Shown here in pieces: positions 44,409-54,848 of a DNA stretch of 64,000 bases. This DNA comes from Rugalucina vietnamica (Eukaryota > Mollusca > Bivalvia > Lucinida > Lucinidae): the NCBI GenBank assembly GCA_964017185.1, contig OZ024870.1:29907621-29971620 (forward strand), in the 5' to 3' direction. The notes below the pieces were generated by a model, which saw nothing but the letters and a program-made list of their open reading frames with translations, did no database searches and was not told where the DNA came from. Each line of letters starts with the position of its first letter. Positions within the stretch are counted from its first letter, which is position 1. The translations under genes and the position numbers were made by a program.

Positions 44409-45738
44409 TCATATTGACATTTTCATTAACTGATCAGAGTATCTATCATACAGCAGTACCATAACTTTTGTTTGGGTGTTTCAATGGACCAGGACCGAAA
44501 TGTCTCAACAGTATTTATGCCCGGATAAATTGCACGATACATAATCAAGCCTTCACACCGACAGTTGAACACACACTTCCGGATCTACATTTTCACTATT
44601 TTGCCATCAATTACCGAATTTTCAAGTAATTTTAAAGGTTTTTCAGGACCAAAGAATGGTAATTTACATGCTCGATAAACGTTCATTCAAAATTCTGACG
44701 AGAAAACACTTCTGACGTGGGCTAAAATATCAATAACACATTGGATTTGATTATCACTTCACTTCCCGGACAATTTGTTGATATACTGGTGTACCCGAAC
44801 TTCGAGGACATAAGCACGTTGGGTTTCTCTGATTTCTATAAATAACATCAAAAAATATAAATTTAGAATAAAATATTTTTTTAACATCAAAGGAATAAAA
44901 TGCCCACAAAAAATCAAAAATAACTTTTAAATTCTTACCAGAACATATCAATTTTTCCAGTGACCTAATTCATCTGCCATTTTGTAAACATACAAAAAGT
45001 TCGAGGACCCGGATGTATTGAACTTTTAAGAGGCACCAAATGGGGTAGAAAGAAAATGATGGTGAACAATAAATAACAACATATCAAACCATAAGATTTT
45101 ATTATAGTAACTTTATTATACATTTTATAACTTTCATAATTGTCTGTTTTCTGTTATGTTACTGGTGCCAGCTAATTTCTTTTCAAAGATCATAACTTAA
45201 AGATGTTAGTTTACATTGAATGGCTGAAATATAGGGATTTGTTTTCCTAAACGTAAGGACCAGTCTGACCTCATGATTTGCACACCTTCAAAAAAGCTAT
45301 AACAATAGCTTGTTGTGTCTGGGCCAATCTATACCCTACAATGGGAACAAAATCTCAACTTGGGTGTGGTAGTAATTCTTTACTAATTCACCATAAGTTT
45401 CATAGGAACAGTTTCCTTTAAAAAGGAAACAATTCCCCATTTGAGGCCTCAAACGAATATCCAATGGTAGCTCAACTTGAACTGGGTCACAATGGCTGAA
45501 GCAGACGACCAGTAGGCATGAGTTTGGAAATCAAATGATTTGGAAATATTGGCTTATACATGGGGGTAAGAAAGTTTTAGTGAAAATGGCTCATTTTTAA
45601 CACTGTTAAATATTTTAATCAATATAGTTTTCCCTCTGATTGGATTTTTTGTGACTGGCTTTTCAAAAAGAAAGACTTGACTCTGGGTTTTCTGACACGT
45701 GTTTCTGGAGCAGATGGAAACAAAGGTATACCGATTAT
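44409..45738. other. AT-rich stretch, nothing firmly recognised
   Basis: About 1.3 kb before the retrotransposon. Its last ~100 bases may belong to the element's 5' remnant. On the minus strand an ATG near 44984 opens only a 10-codon frame. Confidence 0.3.
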
Positions 45739-48085
45739 ATGACAACAAATGACGTCATCGAACTTATTGAATCCTCGAAGTTGAATGAAACCACTATATT
45801 CATTCCCCGGACAGGCTTAGTGATCATGACATTGTCTCTGGAACTTTGAAAATAGTTATTCCCCCCATCAAGAAACCTAAGAGAAAGGTGTAAAAATATC
45901 AGAAAGGTGATTATGAATCTATGAAAGGTGATGCCCTTCAATTTGCAAAGGAGAAATATTTCAACGGTTACTCTGGCACACGGTCGGTTCAAGAAAACTT
46001 TAATTTGATCACATCTTTTATCCAGGAATCAGTGGATAAACATATCCCATCAAAGACTAGTCGCTCAGTTTCCTCAGTCCCATGGTTAACTCCTGAAATA
46101 AGAAGAAAGATTCGTAGAAAAAATGCAACTCACGCTAAAGCGAAGAAAACTGGGAATGCAAAATTTAGAACGAAATTTGAAACTTTGAGAAGAGAAATCA
46201 AAGCAGATATCAGAAAACAGCATGAGTTGTATGTAAATAACTTGGTTGGTGATGTTAAGGCTAATCCAAGAGATTTTTATCGGTACATAAATAGTCAGAA
46301 AAAAGATGTTCAAGGTATCCCCCCTTTGAAAAAGCGAAATGGAAGTGGTCTTGCTGAATCAGATTTTGAAAAGGCTGGTGAATTCAATGGTCAGTTTACG
46401 GATGTGTTCACCAAAACTGAACATAGCCAGGTCCCTCTTCTGAATAGAAAAGCCCCGTTTATGGAAGACATAGTGATATCCAAAGAAGGTGTCACAAAAC
46501 TTCTGAAAGGTTTGAACCCGTCGAAAGCTTTAGGTCCTGATGAGCTTCATCCTAGAGTCCTTAAGGAATTGGCATCTGAGCTAGGTCCTGTTTTTGCACA
46601 TCTTTTTCAACAGTCAATAGACTCGGGTGAAATCCCCAAAGAATGGTCTTTAGCAAACATTTGTCCCCTGTTCAAAAAGGCTGACAGGTCTCTTGCTTGC
46701 AACTATCGTCCAGTTTCCTTGACCTGCGTACCCTGCAAACTTCTGGAACATATAGTGTGTTCTAATATCATGTCCCATTTGGATCATCATAAACTTTTGT
46801 CAGACAGGCAACATGCATTCAGGAAATCCCACAGTTGTGAAACCCAGTTAGCTACAGTGATTGATGACTGGGCAAAAATCTTAGACAATCAAGGTCAGGT
46901 TGACACATTTATCTTGGATTTCGAAAAAGCTTTTGACACTCCTCCGCATGAACTCCTTAAAAGCAAATTGTTCAGTTATGGAATTGGTGGGAAAACAATT
47001 AAATGGATTGATGCCTTCCTTTGCTATAGACAACAAAGAGTTGTGGTTAATGGCGTTAAATCAGACTGGGCTCCTGTTGTATCTGGTGTCCCACAGGGCA
47101 CCGTTCTTGGCCCCTTGTTGTTTTCGTTGCATATAAATGATATCACCTCAGATATTGAATCGGAAATCAGACTCTTTGCTGATGATTGTGTTTGTTATCG
47201 TGAAATTAAGAATGAGGAGGATACAGTGAAACTTCAGAAGGATATTGATCGATTAGGTAGTTGGGCCAGGAAATGGGGTATGAGATTTCAACCTGTCAAG
47301 TGCAATATGATGCAGCTGACAAATAAACGTACTAGTAAAATTCAGGCTTCTTACAAGCTTGAGGGTACTGTGTTGGAAAACGTTGAGAGTATCAAATATC
47401 TTGGTGTAACAATAACTAAGGATTTAAAATGGAATACTCACATCAGCAATGTGTGTACCAAAGCCAATAGGACCCTTGGTTTTTTGAGACGAAATCTGTT
47501 TTCTTGCCCCCAAGATGTGAGAGAAGCTGCCTACAAAGGTCTGGTGAGACCTATTCTTGAATATGGTAGCTCAGTTTGGGACCCTCATTATGAAGGTTTG
47601 ATAGATGATTTGGAGAAGGTGCAAAAGCGTGCGGCTAGGTTTGTAACTAGGAACTATACATATGAAAAAGGTAGTATGACTGGCATCCTTAAAAAACTAA
47701 AATGGGAATCCCTGCAGAAAAGAAGGAAGGATAATAGAATTATATTACTTTACAAAGGTCTAAAAGGGAGAGCAAAAATACCCACGGATGACCTTATCCC
47801 CCAAAATAGGCGTTGTAGGAATCAACACTCCTTGGCATTTCAGATACCTTCAGCAAGTACAAATGCCTATTTACACAGTTTCTTCCCCCAGACCATTAGA
47901 GATTGGAATGAACTCCCTGATTCTCTGATCTCCTCTGCTGAATTGTCAGATGATTGTGTGTCTAAATTTACTTCTCTTGTGAGAGCTCGGGACTAACCCC
48001 CACCGGTCAAGCCCCATCCCCCCCTGGTGTAGTATTGTCAGTTTGACGTTTCACCAGTAAACTATTCTGATTCTGATTCTGAATA
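45739..48085 (+). mobile_element. 5'-truncated CR1/Jockey-group non-LTR retrotransposon
   Basis: Upstream of the long ORF, the end of an apurinic endonuclease domain can still be read (LSDHDIVSGTLKI near 45810-45855), broken by a frameshift and a TAA. The reverse transcriptase ORF follows. The 3' end is a short microsatellite tail of ATTCTG units (48063-48085), as in CR1/L2 elements. No 5' UTR or ORF1 was found, so the copy is 5' truncated. Confidence 0.8.
45921..47996 (+). CDS. non-LTR retrotransposon reverse transcriptase ORF, 691 aa
   Basis: An uninterrupted frame covers the linker and reverse transcriptase of a CR1/Jockey-group element. Visible in order: KALGPDELHPRVLKEL (about 203-218), NYRPVSLT (RT motif 1), TFILDFEKAFD (motif A, first catalytic aspartate, about 329-339), SGVPQGTVLGPLLF (motif B, about 387-400), RLFADDC (motif C with the AspAsp pair, about 415-421), and the thumb/C-terminal region RPILEYGSSVWDPH and VQKRAARFVTRNY. 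The natural start lies upstream in the endonuclease domain. The ATG here follows an in-frame TAA, so the protein as written would lack the endonuclease. An open RT frame beside a damaged endonuclease suggests fairly recent insertion. Confidence 0.9.
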   Translation: MKGDALQFAKEKYFNGYSGTRSVQENFNLITSFIQESVDKHIPSKTSRSVSSVPWLTPEIRRKIRRKNATHAKAKKTGNAKFRTKFETLRREIKADIRKQHELYVNNLVGDVKANPRDFYRYINSQKKDVQGIPPLKKRNGSGLAESDFEKAGEFNGQFTDVFTKTEHSQVPLLNRKAPFMEDIVISKEGVTKLLKGLNPSKALGPDELHPRVLKELASELGPVFAHLFQQSIDSGEIPKEWSLANICPLFKKADRSLACNYRPVSLTCVPCKLLEHIVCSNIMSHLDHHKLLSDRQHAFRKSHSCETQLATVIDDWAKILDNQGQVDTFILDFEKAFDTPPHELLKSKLFSYGIGGKTIKWIDAFLCYRQQRVVVNGVKSDWAPVVSGVPQGTVLGPLLFSLHINDITSDIESEIRLFADDCVCYREIKNEEDTVKLQKDIDRLGSWARKWGMRFQPVKCNMMQLTNKRTSKIQASYKLEGTVLENVESIKYLGVTITKDLKWNTHISNVCTKANRTLGFLRRNLFSCPQDVREAAYKGLVRPILEYGSSVWDPHYEGLIDDLEKVQKRAARFVTRNYTYEKGSMTGILKKLKWESLQKRRKDNRIILLYKGLKGRAKIPTDDLIPQNRRCRNQHSLAFQIPSASTNAYLHSFFPQTIRDWNELPDSLISSAELSDDCVSKFTSLVRARD

Positions 48086-48292
48086 ACAAGTTTGAGCTTT
48101 CAACAAAAAGCCTGAATCTGGTGACTCGCAAAATAACAATATCCCGGTACGACCAGTTTTCGACCGCCTAAGAGGTTTTTTGCCCTGCTCTATTTGGTCT
48201 CATGACTAATTCCTGATATGTTTGTTTTATATCATCTGTCAGCCCATGTGTTATAAACCAAGAACAATAAATATTCAAATTTCCTCCTTTGT
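48086..48292. other. spacer between retrotransposon and Mutator-like element
   Basis: Contains TTTTCGACCGCCTAAG at 48157-48172, which is inverted at about 51184-51200 with one mismatch. Otherwise nothing is recognised. Confidence 0.3.
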
Positions 48293-48302
48293 GTCTGGGA
48301 TG
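48293..48302. repeat. 10-bp target site duplication, left
   Basis: GTCTGGGATG directly before the inverted-repeat element, repeated exactly at 50391-50400. Confidence 0.65.
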
Positions 48303-48662
48303 GCTGAGGCTATCCGCACGACGGTCGTGCCGATAAGTGGCGTTATCCGCACGACGGTCGTGCCGATAAGCGGCGTTATCGGCCCAACTGTCGTGCGGAT
48401 AGCCAATGCTACAGGTATTGGCTCTCGGCACGACGGGAGTTTAAGATTTTCTAACAAGCTTACGTATGCATTAAACTTTTAATTTGTCATTAAATAAATT
48501 AATTATGTGTTTAGCTATTGAAATACATTAAAAATTGACATTTTTGTTAATTATGAATAAGAAAACTAGTTTGACTTGATTAATCCAGCTGATGTAAACT
48601 GAATCAAAGTAGATTTGTAACAGCGGATAAAAATATAATCATTGCATTTTTTTAATTGTGTT

Positions 48663-49116
48663 ATGCACCAGTCATTTGTATCCCCGGCTCCCCCGGGGCC
48701 GGAGATAGCGGGGCTTAAGTGCCAGGCTTTAACCTATGATGCGTCCCGGCAGTGCCGTAGATTTGCCGGGGTTATGATTTCCCGCCAATACACGGTCACA
48801 TTAATTCAAATTAGATATTAGGTATTTTTAACATTTAATTATTTTTATGCTATTTATTTAATTTGAAAATGCACCTTAACATTCCCATGCACAGATTAAA
48901 GCCCTTCTCTCATGTTTCAGTTTCATCAGAACAACTCTCAGCTGTTGTTCCACATTATTGTCAGCCTCTGGGGGGCCGGGGCTTTTAGCAGGGATTTTAC
49001 CACAAATCTTGCCCGGCGGTGCCGGGCTTCTACCCGGGCTTTAAAAAATGAAAAGTTAAAAGCCCCGCCATTCCCCAGCCCCGGGGGAGCCGGGGATACA
49101 AATGACTGGTGCATTA
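48663..49116. mobile_element. MITE family 5, GC-rich copy
   Basis: ATGCACCAGTCATTTGTATC CCCGGCTCCCCCGGGG at the left is inverted at the right as CCCCGGGGGAGCCGGGGATA CAAATGACTGGTGCAT. Internal GGGGCTTTTAGCAGGGATTT is shared with 22839-23080. It lies inside the Mutator-like element. Confidence 0.78.
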
Positions 49117-49340
49117 CTGAAATGTTTCCATACTCCATTGTTAAAATCAAAGTTTGTTTATTCTTTTGGATAACCACATTATTTCATTATTTTGGTAACG
49201 ATAATGACTGTCTCACGACTGATTTTTACAGGTAAATTTACAGGTAAGCCAATTTCAGCAATATAACAATTTTGTTAATTAAAAAGTAAAAAAATCCTGC
49301 ATGTGTAATATTCTGTTTCAGTTTTGAAGCCAGTGTAATA

Positions 49341-50230
49341 CAGACCTGTTTATAACTACGTTTTTTGCGTAGTTTCTACGTATTTTGGCTTTAAAATACG
49401 CTCTACGGATCGCTAGGTCAAAACTACGCATCTCGCGAAATTCCGATTTTTCGGTCATTTTTTGTCTGTTTTGGTCCATTACCCGGACATTCGTCTATTC
49501 TATTCTCAGCTAAGGGAAGTAACTCGATCTTCGATCTCGATCATTTAGGCGCAAAATTGTTGGAGTATAGGCTCGATAAACAGATTAGCAAGCGTCTGGT
49601 GGAAAATATTGCACTTTTCTCGCGAATTCTCGCACTGATTTTAGCCTCCATTTTTAGATGATAGATTTTCAGAAAAAACTTTATATTTTTGTGGAAATGT
49701 CGAAAAGAAAGAATGAAAATGAACTTGAAGAACATGAAAAGCCCTCAACTAAAAGGCAGAGATTCAAAAGTGGTCCGGCTAATCAGAAATTCCTGCCCCT
49801 TTATCACGAACTTTGGCAATGTTTGGAGCGATCAGACAAGGGTGACACATTTGCAAAATGTACTGTGTGTAATTCGCACCATGACCACGCTTCTCCTGGC
49901 CATGATTTCATAACAAGCAAGTCGAGGTCTAAACATGGTGATAGGATCATGCGGGTCATTGAACATATATATTTATTGTACATTTTTATAGTTTTTATCA
50001 TTTTTTTTTTTTTATGATGAATTTTTAATCAATTTTAATGCCTAATCTGGTTTTATGCTGATATTATGTATATTAAATTGTGTACAAAGTTTTTTGTTTG
50101 TTTTAGCGTTTCGTTTAAGGCAATCGAAGATGTCTGACGCATCCTATGATGGACTACACTTAAGTACCCAAAACTACACATATCCTCATTAGTGACTACA
50201 CATGCCATGTTTTGAATGTAAACAGGTCTG
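49341..50230. mobile_element. hAT-type deletion derivative
   Basis: Ends CAGACCTGTTTATAACTACG and TGTAAACAGGTCTG are inverted. Direct repeats GTAATA flank them. CAG-initial inverted repeats with subterminal ACTACG/ACTACAC words are typical of hAT elements, though these usually give 8-bp duplications; only 6 bp match here. The interior encodes a BED-finger-like segment (49697 on) and nothing of the catalytic domain. Confidence 0.6.
49697..50017 (+). pseudogene. BED-finger-like N-terminal fragment of a hAT transposase
   Basis: The frame from ATG (MSKRKNENELEEHEK) has a basic, nuclear-signal-like stretch (STKRQRFKSG) and then FLPLYHELWQCLE, AKCTVCNSHHDHASPGHD and SKSRSKHG. The C-x2-C...H...H spacing recalls BED-type zinc fingers at the start of hAT transposases. 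It loses coherence after SKHGDRIMRVIEH, where a GTGATAGG donor-like site occurs. The RNase H-like catalytic core and dimerisation domain are missing. It sits between the hAT-like inverted ends, so it is most likely a transposase remnant. A host gene exon is less likely. The in-frame ATG at 49658 would add 13 residues. Confidence 0.5.
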
Positions 50231-50390
50231 GTAATATATTTTTCAACTTAAAATGTATCAATTTCTAAACATATTTAACATTTGGATATCGATTTCCCTG
50301 TCGTGCGGATAACGCCGCTTATCCGCACGACGGTCGTGCCGATAAGCGGCCAGCGTTATCGGCACGACCGTCGTGCGGATAGCCAGTGTC

Positions 50391-50400
50391 GTCTGGGATG
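50391..50400. repeat. 10-bp target site duplication, right
   Basis: GTCTGGGATG directly after the Mutator-like element, identical to 48293-48302. Confidence 0.65.
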
Positions 50401-52028
50401 TCCTGATAATATGGAGGTGGCCGGAGGTAGGCCATTTCAGAATTTACTAACCTATTTTCGACCGCCAGGGGTAAAATGTATACGAAACATACAAAAAGAA
50501 CTGAATGCATTTCTGCTGTTGGGGCACAACCTTACAAAAGCAATAAACAAGCAAAATGATTTTGAAAATAAGCAAGCAGTCTGACACACAAGGGCAATTC
50601 ATACAAGGTACATGTCACTGGATGGGCTGTTGAATTACTGGGGTAGGGTTGGGAATATTAGTATAGAATATGTTTTACACTTCCATCAGAGACAAAGAAA
50701 GTACATTTCAACTCAAGAGAAACTATGCTTCGCTATCATGCAGATGATAACTGTTGTACATGGCTATGTGGTGCTTTATTTAACAGTTTTTGAAACTTTG
50801 ATAATTTCAAAAACTGATGGAAACAAAGAAAACTGTTATAAGGACGGTATATCAACTATTTGCTCTAAAATTATTTCATTTAGAAAGCTTTGAAATTCCA
50901 TTGTGTTGCAATAGTAACCGAAATCACTGTGGATAAAAATATTTTTAAATTATGAAATTTAGCTCAACAGTTTAGAAATCGTAGCCATGGAAACAGGCAT
51001 AAATTTTGGTAATATGAAAAAAGCCCATGAAAACAGGGTCTTCCAACATAATGTCATTTAATAGTTACCACTGAACTTAAACAGCTAAAAGAAAAACACC
51101 ACCTAATAGGGCTGTCCCTGCTGAAAACAATGATACCCCAACAGCTGCAAAATTCAGTGTATCAAGATTTTTGTAAGGCAAAGTCTTAGGTGGTCGAAAA
51201 TAGGCAGTGGTCGAAAATAGGTTGTGTGAGGATCTGAGGATATATCGTGTTAGGTGAGGGGATATTTAGTACTGAATGATCTTGATTTTCTTTCACTGAG
51301 CCCCTGTGCAAGCTACTCTTTTGTGAGAAGAAATCAATTCTAAAAAATCAATACCAGTCTCCCGAATCAGAAGATAGATAGAACTGCGCCTTTCTCGTCA
51401 TTACTTTATTGTTTGAAATTTCGAAATCGACGAAGCAGATCAGCATGCACTTTCTTATATTGAAGGAGCCGAAGTAGTTCTTTCTTTTGGATCTGTCTTA
51501 TTTTCTCAGAATTGTTCGGTTTTCAAACTAGAGGAGAAAAACACCGATTTTAGGCTTTTTATTGACCTGGTCGGCAATCTACACTTTCGGGAGAAAAAAT
51601 CTATATTGGTTACCGGAACTGCACCTTTCCCGCCTCTGTGCTCATTTGGTCGAGGGTACAACTCGGTCAATATCGTTGTGATTTAATCATCTTTGGATGC
51701 TTATAAAATCATAATTTGTTTGAATTATAATGGGGTTCATACCTTGAGTTGAAGAAATAACGAAGATCTGAAAATACATGCAAAGCTTTTATCAATATTT
51801 TTATTTTGTTTTCATATTTTCTGCTTTTAATTCAGTATGATTACAGCGATAAACACCGAGTAATTCACCTCGTACGACCGTATGAATACAACTGTCATCC
51901 ATCACGACTGCCTTCCGTATGCTCTCATGAACATCAGTCATCTTTTGCAGTTTGTTGACCATAAGATGACGCAAGAACATGTTTAAAGGCGATCAACTGA
52001 AAAATATGGCACAGAATGAAATCTGATT
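50401..52028. other. mostly unassigned stretch
   Basis: Short GGTCGAAAATAGG words occur twice at 51192-51223 and, inverted, at 50449-50461. Small ORFs have no recognisable domains. No RNA gene is seen. Confidence 0.3.
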
Positions 52029-52500
52029 CAGAGCCCCAGATAATTATTATTCCTTTGGAGTATTTACTCCTGAAATTTTGTCCTGAAGAGTAAAAGGAAA
52101 TTATGGGGTGTAAAAACACAATTTTAATCATGAAAATATTTTCAGGGGAGTATTTTCGCTAATGATGTAATATTTTTTGTAAAATACTTCTTGTTGTTTT
52201 AAATGGTGTATCTTTCAAAAACAAGCTATCAGAGTAGAATTTTATTGCCATTTGGATGCTGACCTCAATAGTGTGTAATATCAAGTTCAAAGATACATAC
52301 ATTTTCCTATTTTCTATGTTGGTCAAAATGACAATTTCTTAAATTTGGTGAGAAAAATACACACACAGTTTTGATTCAAGTCCTACATGTATTTGAAAAA
52401 AATGTATGTGTAAATGGTTCTCATTAATATTGACAAAGAGGAGTATTTGCTGTTTACAGGGTAGTAAAATACTCAAATACTACCCTTATTTGGGGCCCTG
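52029..52500. mobile_element. MITE with CAGAGCCCCAGATAA ends
   Basis: CAGAGCCCCAGATAA at the left is inverted as TTATTTGGGGCCCTG at the right, with TGATT on both flanks (52024-52028 and 52501-52505). Both subterminal regions carry GAGTATTT/AAAATACTC words. CAG-initial ends suggest a hAT-type relative. Confidence 0.6.
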
Positions 52501-52719
52501 TGATTATGAGAAAACATGCAAAATACTTAGCACTATCTTGCAATTTTCGCTCCAAAAATGTGTTCAATAACTGGTACAGTTTCTTTCACTGATTCTATGG
52601 TGTACAGTGAATCTATAGGGTGACAGCTATAAACACTTGATAATCCACCTTGTATGAATGACTGATGCCATCATTACAAACAGAACAATTTAATGCTTTA
52701 CATCCTGCTAGGTCTACAG

Positions 52720-52914
52720 CTATATTCATGGGATGCTGCCTCCATTTTATTAGACTCTTATCCAACATATAGATGTCATGACATCCGAAATGTGCTTGAA
52801 AAATATAACCGCCCAAGTAAACATCTAAGACTTATATGTATGAATAGTTTGACTAAACCATATTTTCCATTGGGGCTGTCTGAAATAGATGGGCTGTTGG
52901 CGTCTCTTGGTTAA
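52720..52914 (+). CDS. possible 3'-terminal exon of an unrecognised gene
   Basis: After a CTACAG acceptor-like site the frame reads LYSWDAASILLDSYPTY, then DIRNVLEKYNRPSKHLRLIC and FPLGLSEIDGLLASLG, then TAA. Composition is non-repetitive and unlike the surrounding AT-rich noise. The DIRNVLE...RPSKHLRLI...L pattern weakly recalls the SOCS-box end of ankyrin/SOCS proteins, but key residues are not convincing. No partner exon was found within reach on this strand. It may be an orphan or decayed exon, or chance. Confidence 0.25.
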   Translation, partial: LYSWDAASILLDSYPTYRCHDIRNVLEKYNRPSKHLRLICMNSLTKPYFPLGLSEIDGLLASLG

Positions 52915-53402
52915 ATTTAGAACTCACTGTCCGACCTCCTAAGTAGTAAACTGCTGATAATGTCTGGGCCTGCCCAGGAAAAGTGGTTAAGTCAAATCAT
53001 CCATTCATAATTATAATAAACTTTAGTTGTTTACTTGGTGGTTAAATTTCAAAGCATATTTGAATATTATTTCGGATGCCATGGCATCTCGCTAACTCCA
53101 ATATTGTAGTTTTAAACTCCAACCTTTTGATTCTGACTCCAACTTTTTAGAAAGCCCGAATAGTAAAGTATAGAAAGAATCCAACAGTTTTGAGAAAACC
53201 TCTTTTTTTACTCCAATTTTCAAAAAATCCCAGTTAGAAGTCTGCTTTATGTTGGGTAGATTGACTATTTACATGTACCCTTCAACTATTGAGCAGAAAA
53301 CAATTGATCACAACGCCGGTATTGTCTCATTTTCTCATCTGTGTCTATTAAAGCTTGAGGAATTGTTGGGCTGCTAGATGCATTTCTAGTCAGCTGTTCA
53401 AT
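52915..53402. other. spacer, nothing recognised
   Basis: No repeat or coding block identified before the family 1 copy at 53403. Confidence 0.3.
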
Positions 53403-53640
53403 GAGCCACCGACCTCGTGGGAAAACCAACAATGTGGTTTCCGAACAGGTCCGACACAAACCGGCCTGTACAAGCACAGAAAAGAGCTAGAAGCTTGAAA
53501 TTTTGGAGTTAAGGAGAGGAGGAATTGTACTATCCGAGTAGCGAAAACAAAGGCGCTGATCAGCTTCGCGGTTACCGCGAAGCTGATCTGCGTCTTTGTT
53601 TTCGCCTATGCAGATTGTTGGTTTTCCCATGAGGCGGCTC
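53403..53640 (-). mobile_element. foldback MITE family 1, copy n
   Basis: GAGCCACCGACCTCGTGGGA AAACC start and CATGAGGCGGCTC end. Perfect core CTTCGCGGTTACCGCGAAG. Flanks CAAT/AAAT differ by one base. Confidence 0.88.
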
Positions 53641-54138
53641 AAATGATTGTGCAAACCTCTTACATGCACAAGGTTACAGCTTTCCTAAGAAAGACTAAGA
53701 GATTGTGTCAACAAACCAGCCATGGTTTATCAGGCCAGCTGTTATTTGAGAAGTGCTTTACAGAATGCATGACACACGGTTTCATTTAGTGTAAAGGAGC
53801 ATCAATACAAACTACATGTAGTTTTAGGAAGATTTTCTTTGTGACATTGATATTGTAAATTTGTTTTCTGTAATCATGAAAGTAATGCATAAATACAACA
53901 TGGCTGAGAGGGTGATAGTAAGAATTTTCACCCTGAGGAAATGATTATCGACCGAGGCGAAATTAAAAAAATTGTAATCGATTACTGATGATTAAATTAC
54001 TCATTATGATTACCCCATGTCTGGGGTACAAGTTGTGTAAAATGGAAGTAGCATCCCGGGCTGACCATAACTTTTGACTGGGACTTAAAGCATCAAACCA
54101 AACAAAAACAATGATACATGGACTCAATTTTATTGTAT
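53641..54138. other. spacer, nothing recognised
   Basis: About 500 AT-rich bases without assigned content. Confidence 0.3.
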
Positions 54139-54333
54139 GAGCCATGTCATGAGAAAACCAGATTTTTGCATAAGTGAAAACAAAGGTGCAGATCAGCTGT
54201 GAATGAACTGCACAGCTGATCAGCGCCGTTGTTTTTGCTACACAGATAGTACAATTTTTCTGAGACTTTGCGGGTCGGTTTATGTCGGACCTGGTCGGAA
54301 ACCCTGAAGAACGGTTTTCTCACGTCACGGCTC
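54139..54333 (+). mobile_element. foldback MITE family 1, copy o (variant core, shortened)
   Basis: GAGCCATGTCATGAGAAAACC start, CACGTCACGGCTC end. The right palindrome arm CTGCACAGCTGATC is of the same variant type as copy d. The left arm CAGCTGTGAATGAA is partly eroded. The asymmetric segment is deleted. Confidence 0.8.
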
Positions 54334-54848
54334 ATATAATAACTTTCTTTGTTTCAGGTTTAAAGGATTACAACATGATTTCAACTATATAACAACTTCT
54401 GTTGTTTTTGCCTGGTGGTCAGCCCATTTAAATTTTGTGCTATTACATGGAAGAAGATATTGTAACTTACATCAACATGTTGTGTAAGGAAACATTTGAC
54501 GCTGTTAATTAGCCAACCAGCTGTTACGATAAAAGGGAAAGTGGAAAGACTTTATATTGATTTTTAAATTGAAAGTGTTGTGACGTTAACAAATGAGGCA
54601 AATGATTCTGAAAACTGATTGATGATTTTTTGTGAGTAAATGAGCATATAATGACAAACTTTTGCTGAAAATTTTATAAATTGAATATTTTTTTATTATT
54701 ACACAATTCTATTTCTATCAATAATTTGATTTTTAAACCTGAAAAGTGCTAAGTTTTTATCTGTGATATTACAAGTTAAAAAGAAAATCATTGAAAGACT
54801 ATTTTCCATACTGTTAAAAAAGCTGATTCATCAGAGAAAGGGAAGAAA
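54334..54848. other. upstream region of the MFSD13A-like gene
   Basis: Probable 5' UTR/promoter. A TTTCTTTGTTTCAG acceptor-like site at 54346-54359 could mark a 5' UTR exon, but this is not supported further. Confidence 0.3.

Larger units (their letters stand above)
48303..50390. mobile_element. Mutator-like non-autonomous element, 10-bp TSD
   Basis: The outer inverted ends share GGCTATCCGCACGACGGTCG TGCCGATAA. Each end continues as a small cluster of CCGCACGACGGTCGTGCCGA TAAGCGG modules (48309-48405 and 50297-50382), which are themselves palindromic. Perfect 10-bp direct repeats flank the whole. A 9-11 bp duplication with complex inverted ends fits the Mutator superfamily. No transposase is present. 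Two other elements, at 48663-49116 and 49341-50230, are nested inside. Confidence 0.6.

Noticed and set aside
44754-44991. minus-strand first exon starting near 44984
   Set aside because: The ATG frame stops after ten codons, before any usable donor, and the following 65-codon frame shows no recognisable domain.
48222-48482. ORFs on both strands with repeated TTVVPISGVI-type text
   Set aside because: They are translations of the CGCACGACGGTCGTGC modules of the Mutator-like ends.
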